Positions 9,701 through 23,129 of a DNA stretch of 64,000 bases are shown here, one piece after another. The notes beneath the pieces were generated by a model. It ran no database searches and was not told the DNA's origin. It saw only the letters and a list, made by a program, of their open reading frames with translations. Positions within the stretch are counted from its first letter, which is position 1, and every line of letters begins with the position of its first letter. The stretch comes from Solenopsis invicta. Taxonomy: Eukaryota; Arthropoda; Insecta; Hymenoptera; Formicidae. The stretch covers positions 16,884,405 to 16,948,404 of the forward strand of contig NC_052664.1 in the NCBI RefSeq assembly GCF_016802725.1, in the 5' to 3' direction. Made by a program: the position numbers and the translations under genes.

Positions 9701-12700
9701 TACCGCGGATAAGACGACACAACTACAGCAGTGCGAGGAATGTCTCTTTTGTTGTTTCCGATTCGAGTACCATAGCTAAATACGAATATCATTTGAATGT
9801 ATCAATATATTCCGTAGGATAACGTCGATAATTGCTCTAACGTTTGATTCAGATGCATTTTTTTTTTAATTTCAAGACTTTTAAAAATTATTTTTGAAAT
9901 TATTTTAATCGCGCAACGGAATTACCCAATTTTCATTGGATTATACAATATAATTCAATGAATTTTGGAATTCAGCAGTGCAGCAGTTGAATAAACGTCT
10001 CGATAAAAAGTACTCACAGGAATAATTATATGAGATATGTTAACCACATTTTTTAGCGTACAGCGAAAAGTTAAAATATTCTAAAAGCTATTGCGACCTT
10101 TGTTCTTCTCAGCAAGGCCAGCGTACATTATGTCTCTGACATTCTATTGCATAACAAACTACACAAAAATTAATTTTTAAAATCATGCAAAGCTTCATAC
10201 GAGTGTAGACGTTCTACATGAGATAGAAAATTGCGTTTTTGAACAAACGCAGGCCTTCTCTCGCAGATAATTTTGCAAATTAATTAGTTAACGTTGCACA
10301 TACAATTCCTGCTCTTGTTGCACAATAATTCAACTGACCGTAAAAAAACGTTTTTATTCGACATCATGAATTCGTATTACGTTTCAACAGTTCCAAACGA
10401 GAAGCTCCTTGGTTCTGGAACATCGACGAAAACTTGAAATCGTAAAAATTTAATAGGTCTGTAAAAGCCATTTCGCTCAATACGTTCCCCGAAATAGATA
10501 ATCCACATTTAATGCAACCTGATCTCGATGCTACTTTATTATACAACACAATAATTGTCTATATACGACAGGACAAATAATTGAAATTATTATTTTTATA
10601 TTTAACACTTTCTGTAAAAGATTCATGAAGTCGCATCTTTCTCATCGTTAGAATGCTATTCAGTGATATAATCTCTATAATGCTAATCATAAAACTGTTC
10701 AGTTCATGTTTATTATTTTACATTGACATCAAATTTTAACGAATCCTCCACCTCGAAACGAAGAAGAATCGAATTATTTAAGATTTTTCCCCGTGAGAGA
10801 GAATAAAGGATTGAAAATTTATTTCGAAAAGTTTTGTGCAGAGAGAAGTACCAGGAAAAGAAAAGAGGCTGCAAAAAAGAATAAATGAAGAGTAGAGGTT
10901 TCGTTTGCTAGAAGCGAATCAGAAATTATCTGAAAGTCAGCCAGTCGGAGTTTCTTTACTACAGCACTTTTAGTGAACTTTTTAAAATACCTGGAGATCA
11001 ATTACAATTGTTCTTACACGTTGTGGCGCGCATTGTGAATTAATTCCAATGCAAAAACGCGAAGAAAACAAAGAGAAGACACAAAGCAAAAACAAAGTCG
11101 TTTCATAACGTTCTTTAAGTCTAACGTTCGCATGATAACAGGATTGAATATTAACATTACTCGTAAATAGTCAATTATCTATCTGGACTTGGCAGAAATT
11201 CCAGCTAATTTAAGCGAACTTTTCGACTAGCTTGAAGCAAAGGCACATCGAAGTTGAGATTGCAGGAGATATTGTTATCGACAACATTAACCACGGTCGT
11301 TTGGCAATTCCTTTCCACCTCGTATCTCTAACTGGTACTTTCGCAAAGTCGTGTCGTTCGGGAATAAACAGCATTGATCACGAAACTCCAATGTGAGACG
11401 CTAAAATTAATTTAACGCTCTAATTAATTTAATATTTTGAACTACATAATCGATACTAATATCTTTACAATTTAAAAACGGTATAAATAAATAACTGGCA
11501 AAGCAACTGTAAATTAAGTTGTTCGAAATTTTTCTTAAAATTAATTAATCTTCGATATTCTTCTTCTCCCTAATATTTTATATTTTAATTAACATAATTA
11601 TACATAGATAACTAAACTTTTTATATTATATACAATATTACATTACGGAAAAAGATATAAAATACCAAAATGAAATTAAAGCTACTACAAAATCATATAA
11701 TATTTTTCTTCTACTTGCATTTACATCAATTATCACTATATGTAACTATAACATTTGTAAATACAAATATAAAAATAATTTTCTTATCTATTCGTTCAAA
11801 TCAAAATTACATATTACAAGAAAATTGTGAAAAGGTAAAAAAAAAATCATTTTCATGTTATTAGCTTAATCAACTAACGTTAGATAGTTCATATTAATCA
11901 GTCTCATATTATTCTTATTTAAAGTACGATAATAAACTTTCTATTAAAGAACACAAGCTTTCCATTAAGTAACAAAGATTCAATATGGGTCCAATGGGGC
12001 CACCTCGTAAATTAAGAGTTAATGGACTACCACTGTAAGGTTTCAACGAAAGAAACTTTCAACAGCTGAATCATAATTTCATAAATCTCTTCGATTAATA
12101 TTTTTACCATAAACTTGAACCTACCTTTCTTGGTTTTTTTTTATAAATTTACTCACGCGTTTTAATCAATCACACGCAAAATACAAACAAGAGGCTGGAG
12201 AAAGGATTGCACAGTTAAATCGAAAAAGGCAAAAACCTCGGCCGTAGCTTAGCGTTTTATGGTCGATCGCTGGTCCTTACCCCTTCGTCTGTGGCGCGTC
12301 GGAACCTCAAGGGCGGTCGTACCGTGGCCGAAAATCATACATCTGGTCGAGAGGTACCGGCACACCGCGACGGGCACACCGATGCTATAAATCTCCGGCT
12401 TTATGTTACGATCCTGAAAATGCGCCGCGCGACGCGCTGGCGACATGCCAACGACCGGTCAAACGACCGAGTCGCATTTTCGCGCGCGTGTACGTCTCGA
12501 TGATCACAGACATGCAAAATAAGCTTCCGCCGATTAATTTCTGGAATCCTTTCGACCAACACCTTGGGGAAATGATCTTAATCTGCGGTTATAATATTCA
12601 CGGACTCGAGATTCTCGCGTTTGAGGAACGATTCGATCTGAGGAAGAGGATAAATTGTCAATGGTGAGAAATATATGATTGCTCGAAGAGGAGTCATTTC

Positions 12701-13200
12701 GAGATTGATTTCGACAATAAGAAAAAAATTCTACAACTCCATTTTATAGGAGGCCATAACATAAATGCATTTATCTGTTTCCGATACCATACAATCCTAA
12801 AGACCAAAAAAAAAGAACAATATTTTCCAAGTGACATAATAAAACTCTCATACAGATGCAATAAAATGATTTCTTATTTATTTGCCAATAATAAGAGCGC
12901 TAGATATTCGTAGAACTTGTGAGCATGTAACAAAATTATCTCATTCTCCGCCGTTTCTTCCCGGTTATTCTTTTTTGTACTTCATTTGCACAGGGGAAAA
13001 CGGGAATGCGAATCTAGAATCCTTCGAACGAGAGATCTCAGGAGAAGTCAAGCTCGTTAGGGAGTCAACGGACGAATGATGGCGAGAGTGCCGGGAAGAT
13101 AAAAAGTTCGTCGCTCGGCAAATCACAAGGAGTCGCCGATGAATACTTTCAATTTACTACGAGTGTTCCTGGCTGGAACATACGAGACAAGAGCATGGTA
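6780..13200. other. long stretch without recognisable genes
   Basis: AT-rich DNA alternates with mildly GC-richer pockets near 7660-8120, 9390-9720 and 12240-12500. Open frames in the pockets occur on both strands at once (for example 7529-8050 minus against 7795-7977 plus) and have no recognisable motifs, so I do not call them. Besides the small tandem repeat at 7567-7609, no other supported feature was found. Confidence 0.5.
7567..7609. repeat. 26-bp-period direct repeat
   Basis: GATCTTTCTCCACCATT at 7567-7583 recurs with one change at 7593-7609. It is a minor local duplication. Confidence 0.85.
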
Positions 13201-13207
13201 GCTGGCC

Positions 13208-13226
13208 GTCGTCGTCGTCGTCGTCG
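13208..13226. repeat. (GTC)6 microsatellite
   Basis: Six GTC units lie in a CpG-rich pocket, similar to the TCG run at 4861-4878. No supported coding frame is associated. Confidence 0.95.
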
Positions 13227-13621
13227 CGAATGTGTCCGTTACGCGCCAGTGAGTAATCGTAAATACCCCCGGCAAAAAGAAAGAATAATCTACCGATAAT
13301 AAAGCCACAGTGCAATTTCACAATGATTGCCGGAGAATCGTTTTAACTTTTAACTGCAGCTTATTGTACATTTTGCGACGACAAGCTCGCTGAGAAGTTA
13401 CAACGTTTCCTTCTCTTATTCGTTTTTCACGCGTATGTGAAGGAATGTACGGTAACTTCTATATTTTATAACATTATATGTATTTGCGCAAGAAGAAATT
13501 TTATTTTCTTCCTGTAGGCCATATTTTACTATAAAGATATTAACACTTTTATATTTGTACGCTGTATAAATCTTGCACAAAAGGAGTTAGCGTCAAAGAT
13601 CGCAAGCTATATATTTATTTT

Positions 13622-13727
13622 ATTTAAAATTGTATTCTAGTTTAAAACGCAAAAAATTTTTTTTATTTTTTTCAATTATTTATCTATTTTACTTAAAATA
13701 GTATTCTAGTTTAGAACGCAAAAAAAA
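13622..13727. repeat. 69-bp-period tandem duplication
   Basis: The unit containing GTATTCTAGTTTAAAACGC at 13632 recurs as GTATTCTAGTTTAGAACGC at 13701, each followed by a run of A. The copies differ at a few positions, so the duplication is old enough to have diverged. Confidence 0.85.
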
Positions 13728-14280
13728 TTTGCCTATTTTTTTGCCTGTTTTTGGCTTTTTTTGCCCATATGAATGTATTGTAATTTACCGGCACGAACTC
13801 GTTTTTGTTTGTTACACATTATAGCTGCGTTCCGACATACACTGCTAATTTTGAAAATTTATAATTCACGTTACGTATAAATTTTCAGTATTGGCAATAA
13901 ATTTCAACATATATGTATTTTATATGCAAAACTTGAAATCAATAGCTTCGGTAGTTTCTAAGAAATGACGTCAATCGATTTAAAAAATGTGCCAATTTTT
14001 AAATTTACGCGACAAACATTTAGCCATTATTTGTATAATAAAATTGTAAATGTTATTAAGTATAAATTATAAATATTTATTAAACTTACACCAGGAGCAT
14101 AGAAGAATAACGTAGCAATGTTCTATAAAAAAATTTCCATAATAGGTCACCTTTTTACGCTTTAGGCTACAACGTCCCCTTGATATTCTCATAATTTGAT
14201 TTCTGATTTATTTAAGTATGATATTTCTATCATCTACATATAACAACGACGTTGAGATATTATCTCAATAATAAAGAGAC

Positions 14281-14284
<4 letters not shown>

Positions 14285-14331
<47 letters not shown>
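14285..14331. repeat. (AG)n microsatellite
   Basis: About 47 bp of uninterrupted AG on the + strand, likely length-variable. It is unrelated to any gene call. Confidence 0.97.
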
Positions 14332-14334
<3 letters not shown>

Positions 14335-14584
14335 GAATGTTTGCCGCTACCGGGTATTATCGTTACTAGTTATTATAAGTAATAAGACCATCCGCTTATA
14401 ACAAGATTCAGACTTTCATCTACTTATAATAACTATAGGCTTAGGAAACTTGGAGGTAGTATTACATTGAGCGATATATTCTTCAAGAATAAATGCGCTT
14501 CCACCATCTACTTGAAACGCGGTATTAATTCGGCTACATTGAAAACGGTATTAGTGTGAATTACTAATTGTCGGCATATTACTA

Positions 14585-14805
14585 CACTGAAAAAAATAAT
14601 TTTATTACATCAACAAGACGTATATAGAGTGCGTTTTGGTGAAACCAAGCAGAATTTCTGTAATAGGATTCGAGATTTTATAATTAGAACGTTTGAGAGA
14701 GTTTATTAATCCGATAATGTCTACAAGATTTCTGATTCATCCGCTTTTGAACAGACGCATTGATTGAATCCACCAGATTTCTACTCAATAAGATTGTTTT
14801 CAGTG
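14585..14805 (-). mobile_element. short inverted-repeat transposon (MITE), family B copy 2
   Basis: Both ends are preserved: the left is TA|CACTGAAAAAAATAATTTTATT and the right, reverse-complemented, is CACTGAAAACAATCTTATT. The interior is the reverse complement of 5339-5586, sharing GGTGAAACCAAG, GAGATTTTATAATTAGA and CAGATTTCTACT. Its terminal repeats are better kept than in copy 1, so this copy defines the family ends. TA is present on the left only. The length is 221 bp with no coding frame. Confidence 0.8.
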
Positions 14806-14809
14806 CGGG

Positions 14810-16880
14810 CTGTTGTAAACATGTTCGCGTAGATTTAATGCAATCGATTTATTTCTTTAAAAATCGTTTCTGTTCTTTCAACATATTATATTATGTGTAC
14901 AGCATCATTAATGAAATCGACATTAGAGTTTTGTCCAGCTCGAATTATCTTTCGTGTCTTTGTTAAGCATAAGGTGGTTAAGTGCGACCGCAGGGTCAGC
15001 TTAGGTTCGATTAAATCAGGAATCGAGTCGAAATCGTGGCGAGACGAATCGAGAGGCGGCCCGTAATTGGCCTTCCTTGCTCTCTTACGCCGTCGATCTC
15101 GGTTCCCGGCGTTTCTACGCGGCCCGCCAAGTCGTTAATCTTTCCGGGGATACACTTGATCATTGCACGCCTCACTACATCTTCGTTTACGTCGAGAGGG
15201 ATCGTGCCGACAATTTCCCATTGCCATTTCTGCATTTACTGCCTGCCGTAATGAAAGAAAATCGAGCTAATTGGGCACGTTTTATTATTTATCGATGCAA
15301 ATATAGAATTCAACGCTTCTTTATATTAGTTCTCTTTACAAGCTTGTAAGAAATTACCGCAAATTAATTAAGCAAATCGACCCGACGAATTAACAAACAT
15401 TTAAGAGTTTATGAAGCAAAAAATAGTCAAATGATAATAATGAATAACTGTGATAAAATAAAAACCTCTTAAAAAAGCTTGGAATAAAAAATTATTTTTC
15501 AAGATGATAATGGTCATGTTATAATTAAATGGCCAAAAATGTTCGTTTTATTATATAATTATTTATTATAATTGGTCATGTAATTGATGCAAAGCAAAAC
15601 AATAATTAATTTAGGGCCACTCATTAGCAGAAATTAATCAATCAGCCAATTAGCTAATATAAAATGTTAATAAAACAATTTTCAAAAAGGTCTTTGTTAC
15701 AATCTTGATTACCCTAATTATAAGTAGACACATTTTTTTCGCTGTACATCTGTACCTTTCGTATTCTGACCACGCGTACGCGATAAAGTGCGCAAACGCG
15801 GCACATTCGGGTTACTTTAATTAGGCAAAGGCCATTTAGCCAAATAAGATGATCAAAACTTCCTCAAACAAACGTTCCAGTGGTAGAGACAGTGTGATCT
15901 GTGAAAGTATCTCAAAACGACACAATCCTAACTGACTGTGTATTATCGAAAGAAAGAAAAGGGAAACTAAGTGCGAACGACAACACAATATATCGATACG
16001 ATCGCGTGAAATCCATTGACCGATGTTATTAATATCAATATTAATTACAGGCGGAATTTGCAATGCGGATTTCTCATGCAATTTCGCTAAGTCGACACGC
16101 TACAGACGCTTGCTATCGACATGGCACATACGATCGGGTACTTATTTCGCGCACGAGAGTGATCGACACGCAGGCGTATGAGCTTTGAATTAAAGCGTAA
16201 AAAAAAACATGCCGCAACGTGCACCAGTCGCATTCGCTCGATAAGCGTGACGAATGGGTTCGACCTTGTTACACATCTTTATATTTAATAATGCGGATTG
16301 CGCGTGTTACTCTCGCTCGACCAGAGTGCGTACGCAAATTAATTTCAGCGGCGATTGTGCGCGAGCTTCAAGGCAATTAAAACAAGCGTATACTAGTGGA
16401 GAAACCTGAATTTTACGTATGCACATGCGTAACAATAACATGACGCTCGTGCGATCGTCAGTTTATCTCAAGTTTAATCGAAACTTCGTTCGCGACTTCT
16501 TCTTATTTCAGACTCCGCGGTACCGATTCGCATTTACAACAGGGTCGCAGCGAATAATCCCTTTATACGGCGCATTATCCGCCTGTGACGTGCACGGAGG
16601 GCGATAACAGCGTTTCCACCTCTCGCACGACTCTACTTGTTATCGTTCCAAACACTTTGTGCATCCGTGCTGCTGCAGCGCGGGTGTGTATAGGGCGAGC
16701 GTGTCGCAACACGTACTCCCGCCGTACATGCCGTACGCCGTTATCACGTGCAACGCAGCGGGACAAAGGCTAACGCATTTGCGGGCTTTGGCATTGCGAG
16801 AGCGATTCGCGCGCTCGCTAGCTGGACTCCGTTTCACGATATCGCGAGGAAGACAGAGACGATAGCGCGCAACGCGTGCA
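14810..16880. other. mixed non-coding stretch
   Basis: A GC-richer pocket lies at 14970-15250 and a larger one begins near 16100 and continues to 17060. Several 60-110-codon frames overlap on opposite strands in the second pocket with no recognisable motifs. The AT-rich part (15340-15780) contains nothing I can identify. Confidence 0.5.
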
Positions 16881-16890
16881 CGCGTGCCTG

Positions 16891-16940
16891 GCCTGCCTGC
16901 CTGCCTGCCTACCTGCGTGCGTGCGTGCGTTCGTGCGTAC
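16891..16940. repeat. CCTG / CGTG tetranucleotide repeats
   Basis: Four to five CCTG-type units grade into CGTG units and then into CGTACGCACGTGCG. It is a compound microsatellite within a CpG-rich pocket. Confidence 0.9.
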
Positions 16941-17232
16941 GCACGTGCGCTACGTGCCTACACTCGCGCGCGAATGCGCCGGAAATTATGCTGTCCGGCC
17001 GTGCATGGAAATTGCTTATAGAGAAACCTAATGTGCGCGGCGGGCGAACGCCACATTGCGTCTTCATCCCTTCGTAATCGTTCCGCGATTCTTCAATGCG
17101 GGGTGCACTGCTCCGCGAATTTATTTTCCATTTTTTTTTTCCTACACATTATTCTCGATACACAATATTCTTCGGGTGAATGCTTTATTCTCGACAAATA
17201 TTCATTAAATTGGGAGAGAAAAGTTAATATTC

Positions 17233-17306
17233 ATGCAGCGAGTGCAAAAAGTATTCGTACAAAAGATATTTTTAAAAGGTAAACATTAATTAGCAATTTA
17301 TTAATA

Positions 17307-17369
<63 letters not shown>

Positions 17370-17468
17370 CGATCTATACACTATGTTCGTTATTAATAAA
17401 TTGCTATTAATGCTTGCTTTTTACAAAGCTTTTAAAAAATATTCCCTGTACAAATGCACTTCTTGCAT
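17233..17468. mobile_element. palindromic MITE-like element with a TA microsatellite at its centre
   Basis: The left arm (17233-17307) and the right arm (17388-17468) are imperfect reverse complements. ATTAATTAGCAATTTATTAAT pairs with ATTAATAAATTGCTATTAAT, and farther out GATATTTTTAAAAG pairs with CTTTTAAAAAATATTC, then AGTGCA and ATGCA pair with their complements. The centre is about 55 bp of TA. The structure fits a foldback or MITE whose loop has become a microsatellite. No other copy and no flanking duplication were found. Confidence 0.65.
17308..17362. repeat. (TA)n microsatellite
   Basis: About 55 bp of uninterrupted TA forms the centre of the inverted repeat at 17233-17468. It is the second case in this window of a TA run associated with a palindrome (the first is 2904-3005). 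Confidence 0.97.
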
Positions 17469-17469
17469 T

Positions 17470-20400
17470 CATCGTATATAAAGGGTAATAGGGATAAACT
17501 GAGGCAAATCGGATCAATTTTTCTTCATAGAAAAATAATAAAGTAAAAAAATAGTAAAAAAATAATAAAAAAACTAATTTGTTGTTATTGAAGTTTTACT
17601 ATAAATTCTTAATCTTTATATCTTTGGTCTGAATTTTATATAACAAAAAAAAACACAAACACATGGTATTTCTTATTGCATAACAAAAAAAAATCAAGAA
17701 AAGAAAATTGTCCAATTCACCCCAACATTAGGGCAAAGCAGATTACTAGTTTAATAGAAATAAAATCTAAAAGAAATAAAAACAAATAAATAAATTTTTT
17801 GAAAGTGCCCATTAAACTCTTTCGTTACAAACTTAAAATTGAGATCGTGACTTTATGAGAGACAAAATTTCTTCGCGCACTCGTGATCTCTCGCTCATAT
17901 CATCGTTTGACACCAAATCACACGCAATACAGAATTGTTATCTATTGTTCCGCTGGAGGAAGTGCGCGGAAATAACTAGTGTGATAAAACAGATCACATG
18001 AAATAAAAAAATTATGATAACTATATCAAAACTTATAATGAGCCGATTTGCCTCGGTCTACCTTGCAATAAAAAATAATAATGCTAAAATCGTGTTCCAT
18101 AATTTTGTAAAGGAATATATAGTGTAACTTGTGTGCTAATTATTTTTTTTTATAATTATCCTAGAAAAATATCAAGTAATAGTCAAACGTAGTCGATATC
18201 AATAAATTTGATAACGCGATTTGATAAATAGCTTTCGTTCTTTTCTTCTAAGATCAATATTATTATTTTTTTACATAATTTATCAAAATTATAAATATTC
18301 AAAGCAAATTTTGACAGCAAAATATCTTGTAACAGATTACAGTTCATATTCACATAGGTAAAGCACAAACAATCGGGAAGAGAACGTTCAACACATTTCG
18401 CTGATATACGGATGTAATTACCCTCGTTTAACGATCCGGACGAGACTGGGTAATGTTATTTGGCGTTACAAGCCAAACAATACAATGACTTGTCAGGCAG
18501 GTTGCAACTGCGCTGAAACTGAGTTAACTACGAGATTAAAGCAGTCATCCCATCAGACTTTGTTTATGAATATGCTCTCTATAATTGACTTAATATAAAA
18601 GATACTTTTTTTATACATTAATTACATATACAAACTCTCGATCTTCCTCTTTCTCTCTCTTTCACTCACTCGCTAATATCATCAAATAGAAGATATATGT
18701 GAAACTGTCGTAGAATTTGACAGCGAATATATTTACCATAAAAATCTCTTAAAACAATTAACAAATTTATAATATGTCAAATATAAAATTTCAAATTTAT
18801 TTCGACGGAAATTGCGAAAAGATGGAAGACGATGAAAACCAAAATATTCGAAAAGAGACACAGGAAGTGTTCATCCCTATTGCAATAAGCTGATAATCTT
18901 CAGAAGAAGAAATATTCTCTTTGGGACTGAGTTAGGCTAGGTCGCACATTACTTTGATATAATATGCATATCATGGCTTTATGTTCTTCTTTGATCACCA
19001 AATTCGCAAATGCTATCCAAAGAGAGAGAGAGAGAGAATTTATCCTATCACAAAAAATAGTACAGACTACTAACACATATGCGATATCCTTGGTGTTTAA
19101 AAGATAAAATTTAATTAGTGTAATAAACTAATACGATAAACATGCATTAATAAATTTTTTTAAAAACTGTCAAATGTGACGACAAATAGTGTTTATATCC
19201 AAAGCACTTATTGTAAAGTAAAAATAGAACCGATGTGCGTTCTCAGCAAAAATTCACTAAACTTTCTGAAACTTTTTCCCAAAGAAAGTACACTTAGAAA
19301 GGAAGCAAATATAATTCTAAGAGATCTTATCGATAATTCTATCTAATCGATAATTGCTTGTGATAGATATCAGGAGAACCAGAAATCTAAATGTCATTTG
19401 CTAACAGCATGCATCGTAGGGCGGATCAAATGTTAAGCTTAAGAGCACCGAGATTTACGTGGTTTCGCGCGGAGACTTAGCTCAGCACGAAGGAGAACTC
19501 GGTGCAAGAGGGTTCCAGTGCACCAAATTAGTTACGATAGTTACGATAGCATAGTAAAGTTTGATACGGATACTGAAACAGGTACCTTCCAATATCTGTA
19601 TCAAACCTTGCTGTATCAAACCAAGCGAATATCTGCGTACGTGAAATGTTACATTCTATCACAATATCGAGATATCGGATAAAAGTGGCATATAACAGCA
19701 CATATAATCCTTAATAACTTGTCAATATTGAAATAATTTAAAAAAAGGCAAAAACGACAAGTTCTATAAGTAATAACAATAAAAAGAGTCTTATATAAAC
19801 GTCTAACTGAAGTTTAGGTTTCGGAGCAGTTTGCGGATCGCGATTCATGTAACGGATTCTTGCAACATTAAGTAATAATAATCAAGCACAGCACTCCGCT
19901 GGTCCACAATCAAATCTCTTGGACATGAAATATACGGAGAGAAAGGCAGCTGGGGAAAAAAAGACACTGGAGGATCAGCGGACACAAGAGCCGCGGGCCC
20001 GTCAGATAAGCTAACAAATGTCCCCAATGAATAATAATAAGCAGCTCGGCCTAATTTGTATTGCATTTACATCGGGTGACACGTTCTGCGCGTAATTTAT
20101 ACGCCCGTCTAACCACCATTCTTGTGCATGTCCCATTCCATTCCTACCTTTCTCCACTAACTTCTAGATAAGATCAAATTAAGCTTGTTTTCTCCGCCTC
20201 ATTCCTCGCGTGTACGCTGTGCCGAACCGAAGATAAAAAGGGATACCTCTCGATGAGATATCGAATAGCAGCATGTTGCTATGAACCAGGCATTCCGATA
20301 AATTTTAATTGCTTACCTAGTCGAATATCGAAAATATCTAATCTTAGTTGATTGACTCTGTGTACAAAGAATAAATATTTTAACATTTCTCTTTTTCAAG

Positions 20401-20709
20401 GTACCTTAATACGATGTATTAAGTGCAATTACTAGAAAATCAAAGAGACAATTTCATCGTTGCAATACCTGCACCGATTGGTGGTTTACTAATTTACCGG
20501 AAAAGATGGATGCATTTCAGTGATACCGTTTGCAACATTTGTTACGTGAACAAATCCTATCATGTAACGGATTAAATTGTCGTATCGATTTTGCAATACC
20601 ATTTTCAATCGCTGCTATATAACGTCTTTCACGAATTAGAACGACGTAATATGTTGAACGTGATACGTTATCATTAATTTGCGAGATTATATAATCTGTC
20701 TTTCCGTCC

Positions 20710-20710
<1 letters not shown>
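17470..20710. other. AT-rich non-coding stretch
   Basis: Contains A-rich runs, short CT/AG low-complexity segments near 18650 and a 17-bp AG run at 19021-19037. A small inverted and direct repeat cluster lies at 19559-19625. A minus-strand ATG at about 20382 leads into an open frame up to TAG|GTAAGC near 20315, but this is short and unsupported. No gene was recognised. Confidence 0.5.
19559..19625. repeat. inverted repeat plus 15-bp direct repeat
   Basis: GTTTGATACGGATACTG (19559-19575) pairs with CAATATCTGTATCAAAC (19590-19606) at 15 of 17 positions. The second arm is itself tandemly repeated as CTGTATCAAACC at 19596 and 19611. It is a compact local structure of unknown meaning. Confidence 0.8.

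Positions 20711-20714
<4 letters not shown>

Positions 20715-20775
<61 letters not shown>
20715..20775. repeat. (TC)n microsatellite
   Basis: About 61 bp of uninterrupted TC, the longest dinucleotide repeat in the window and probably polymorphic. Confidence 0.97.
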
Positions 20776-20778
<3 letters not shown>

Positions 20779-21177
20779 ATAAAATGTAATTCAGAAAAAT
20801 GTTATAGATATACATGTAATATATACATATTATAAATATACACATTGAATATTCTTGGGATGCGAGAAAACTTTATAAAAATAATCTAAGAAATCTTAAG
20901 TCGTGGAATATTTAAATTTCAAATTTGTTCTTTCATCTCAATAAGACCGATCCATCGTAAAGTGAAGTACGATCTTTCTGGGAGAACGTATTTCCAGAGA
21001 TGGTCGTCAAAATTGCTAACCGAGTTCATTCGACTTTTCTCTTCAAAAGTCGGGAATTTTGGCAAGTGCGATAGAGAGAGTGAAATAGAGAGAACTTTGC
21101 TGCAATACCAAGAACTGAAAAAAAACTCCGTAAATTAACTACAAAGTTTTACCTCAACGTTTCTGCTCGACAAATCC

Positions 21178-21351
21178 GACAGATTTTATTTTAAATAAAT
21201 AAAATAGATAAATATTAACATTTTTCACAAGAACGTAAAGATACATACCAATTAATAATCCAAGATACAACAGATTTCATTTTAAATGAATAAAATAAAT
21301 AAATATTGGCATTTTTTTCGAGATGTAAAAGATATATGCCAATTAATAATT
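21178..21351. repeat. 91-bp tandem duplication
   Basis: The unit at 21178-21260 (CAGATTTTATTTTAAAT ... CCAATTAATAAT) recurs at 21269-21351 with scattered substitutions (CAGATTTCATTTTAAAT ... CCAATTAATAAT). Two diverged copies are present, with no coding frame. Confidence 0.9.
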
Positions 21352-21359
21352 AATTCATG

Positions 21360-22815
21360 GTAAGTACTCGAGAATAACTATATGTGTTTATAATGCTAAC
21401 ATACAACACCGTTTTATATCATACAATGTTTACACTAATATAAATAATATACTTATAAAACCGCGAAGCTTATCATATATTTAAAAAAATGGCTCATACT
21501 GGTCAAAATATTTATACTGTTTAAATTAATCTGAGCTCAAAATGAATTTAAATATTTTGCGACATTCTCGGAATATTTCCCCGATAAATCTGTAAAAATA
21601 ATGTTACCAAATAATGTTACCAAAAATCAAAAAATTGATCTGAAAAATGTCACCTTGAATTATATCTAACAACTTACTTTAATAAAAAACGCACGAGATC
21701 AAAATTATGTGAATTCTAATGCACATATATATCAAATACATATGAAATATCGGGTAACATACACATCGGATAACACTCCTTCCATGGACTTGTTGAAAAT
21801 CAACTTAAAATCTGTTTACGATGTTATATATGATTACAGCCATGTTAGTATCAACCTATTGACATCTAATCAAGCTGATGATATATAATTATCGTAATAC
21901 CAATTCCTGGCGGTAATGTATATACATATAGGTATATTCACCTTCAAACTACGTAATCTGTAATATTTAATACACATTTAGCACGCATTGCACATCGGAC
22001 TTTACGTGGATATACCTTTAAAATAGTTTACTAGCCGTAATATTGCACACATATACATATATGGAAACGCACACGTGTGTGTTAGCAATCAATCGATTCT
22101 GAATTTAAGCAAACACAAAATGGTTATTGCCACAGTAAATTGCAAGCAATAGTTGACGTATATATTCTCCTAAATATCTCCCAATGCAATGCAAAAGCAT
22201 CTATCGTCATAATGGCTCGTCCGAGCGAGTGTTCCTTTAAACAGGAAAGAGAATATAAATTTTTCTATAACGCGTACGGAAAAGTTTATGCTGTCGGCCA
22301 ATTCCAACACACAATTTAATTCGCGTACGCGATGCAATTTGTCGAACCTTAACAAGGACGTATCTTTGTTTTCTATAAAAGAGAGAGAGAAACTGAGAGA
22401 AGCGTGGAATATCAATGGCTACGATCGAATCGTATACGCGGTGAGTTTAATCACGTAGCGTTTCGAGCGCGCGAATCAGCGGGGAACAAGCGAAAAGTAC
22501 GAGCACGACCCCCCTGGGAATCGAATCGCCGAGGGGCACACCAGCTGCAAATGTACGAAAAAAAAAAATCAGCGTGTAACGCGAGCAACGACCGAGATAT
22601 CTATTTAGTAACTGTCATCAACGGATTCCATTTAATCCAATAATATAAAGGTCTAACAAAATTTAATATTAATACAATTCGAAGAATCTGAAAAAGATTT
22701 ATTGCATTATCAGAAATTAAACGCATTACTTACTAATTAGAAAGTAATCTTGTATTCTTCGCAGAACTGATTTCTAGCAAAATTAAAGTTATCGGAAAGC
22801 AATATAGTGGAAGTC
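21360..22815. other. AT-rich non-coding stretch
   Basis: Mostly AT-rich, with a small GC-richer pocket at 22410-22560. A plus-strand ATG|GTAAGTACT donor-like site follows the tandem repeat at 21359, but no exon body precedes it. No supported gene was found. Confidence 0.45.
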
Positions 22816-22818
22816 AGC

Positions 22819-23127
22819 TAGGGATGGAAAGTAACGAGTTACGACTAATGTCGTTACCGTTATCATTACTTTTTTATAATAACGATTGGATAATAATGTT
22901 ACAATTTTTTCGCGCGTTACTCATTAAACACAGTTTTAAGTCGAGCAAGAAATATCGCGTTATTAAATTGAAAATCAATTTAATAATTACTGATGCTAAA
23001 TGTGAGACTCCCTCCCCTTAAAAAAAAACTGTAAAGAATTATGCTCATCATTATAAAAAATTACAATGTTATTACCAAATCGTTATAAGAAAATAAAAGT
23101 AACGGTGACGCGTCACTTCTCATCTTG
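22819..23127. mobile_element. possible hAT-like non-autonomous element
   Basis: The left end reads TAGGGATGGAAAGTAACG. The right end, reverse-complemented, reads CAAGATGAGAAGTGACGCG. The pairing is imperfect but colinear, and both subterminal zones are rich in GTAAC/GTTAC motifs. Ends of the CAGGGATGG type and subterminal short repeats are common in hAT elements. I see no 8-bp target-site duplication (22811-22818 does not recur after 23127), so the class is uncertain. Confidence 0.45.
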
Positions 23128-23129
23128 AC

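Noticed and set aside
22500..22530. tRNA T-arm-like GATTCGATTCC on the minus strand
   Set aside because: No paired T stem, no D-arm and no acceptor stem could be drawn around it.
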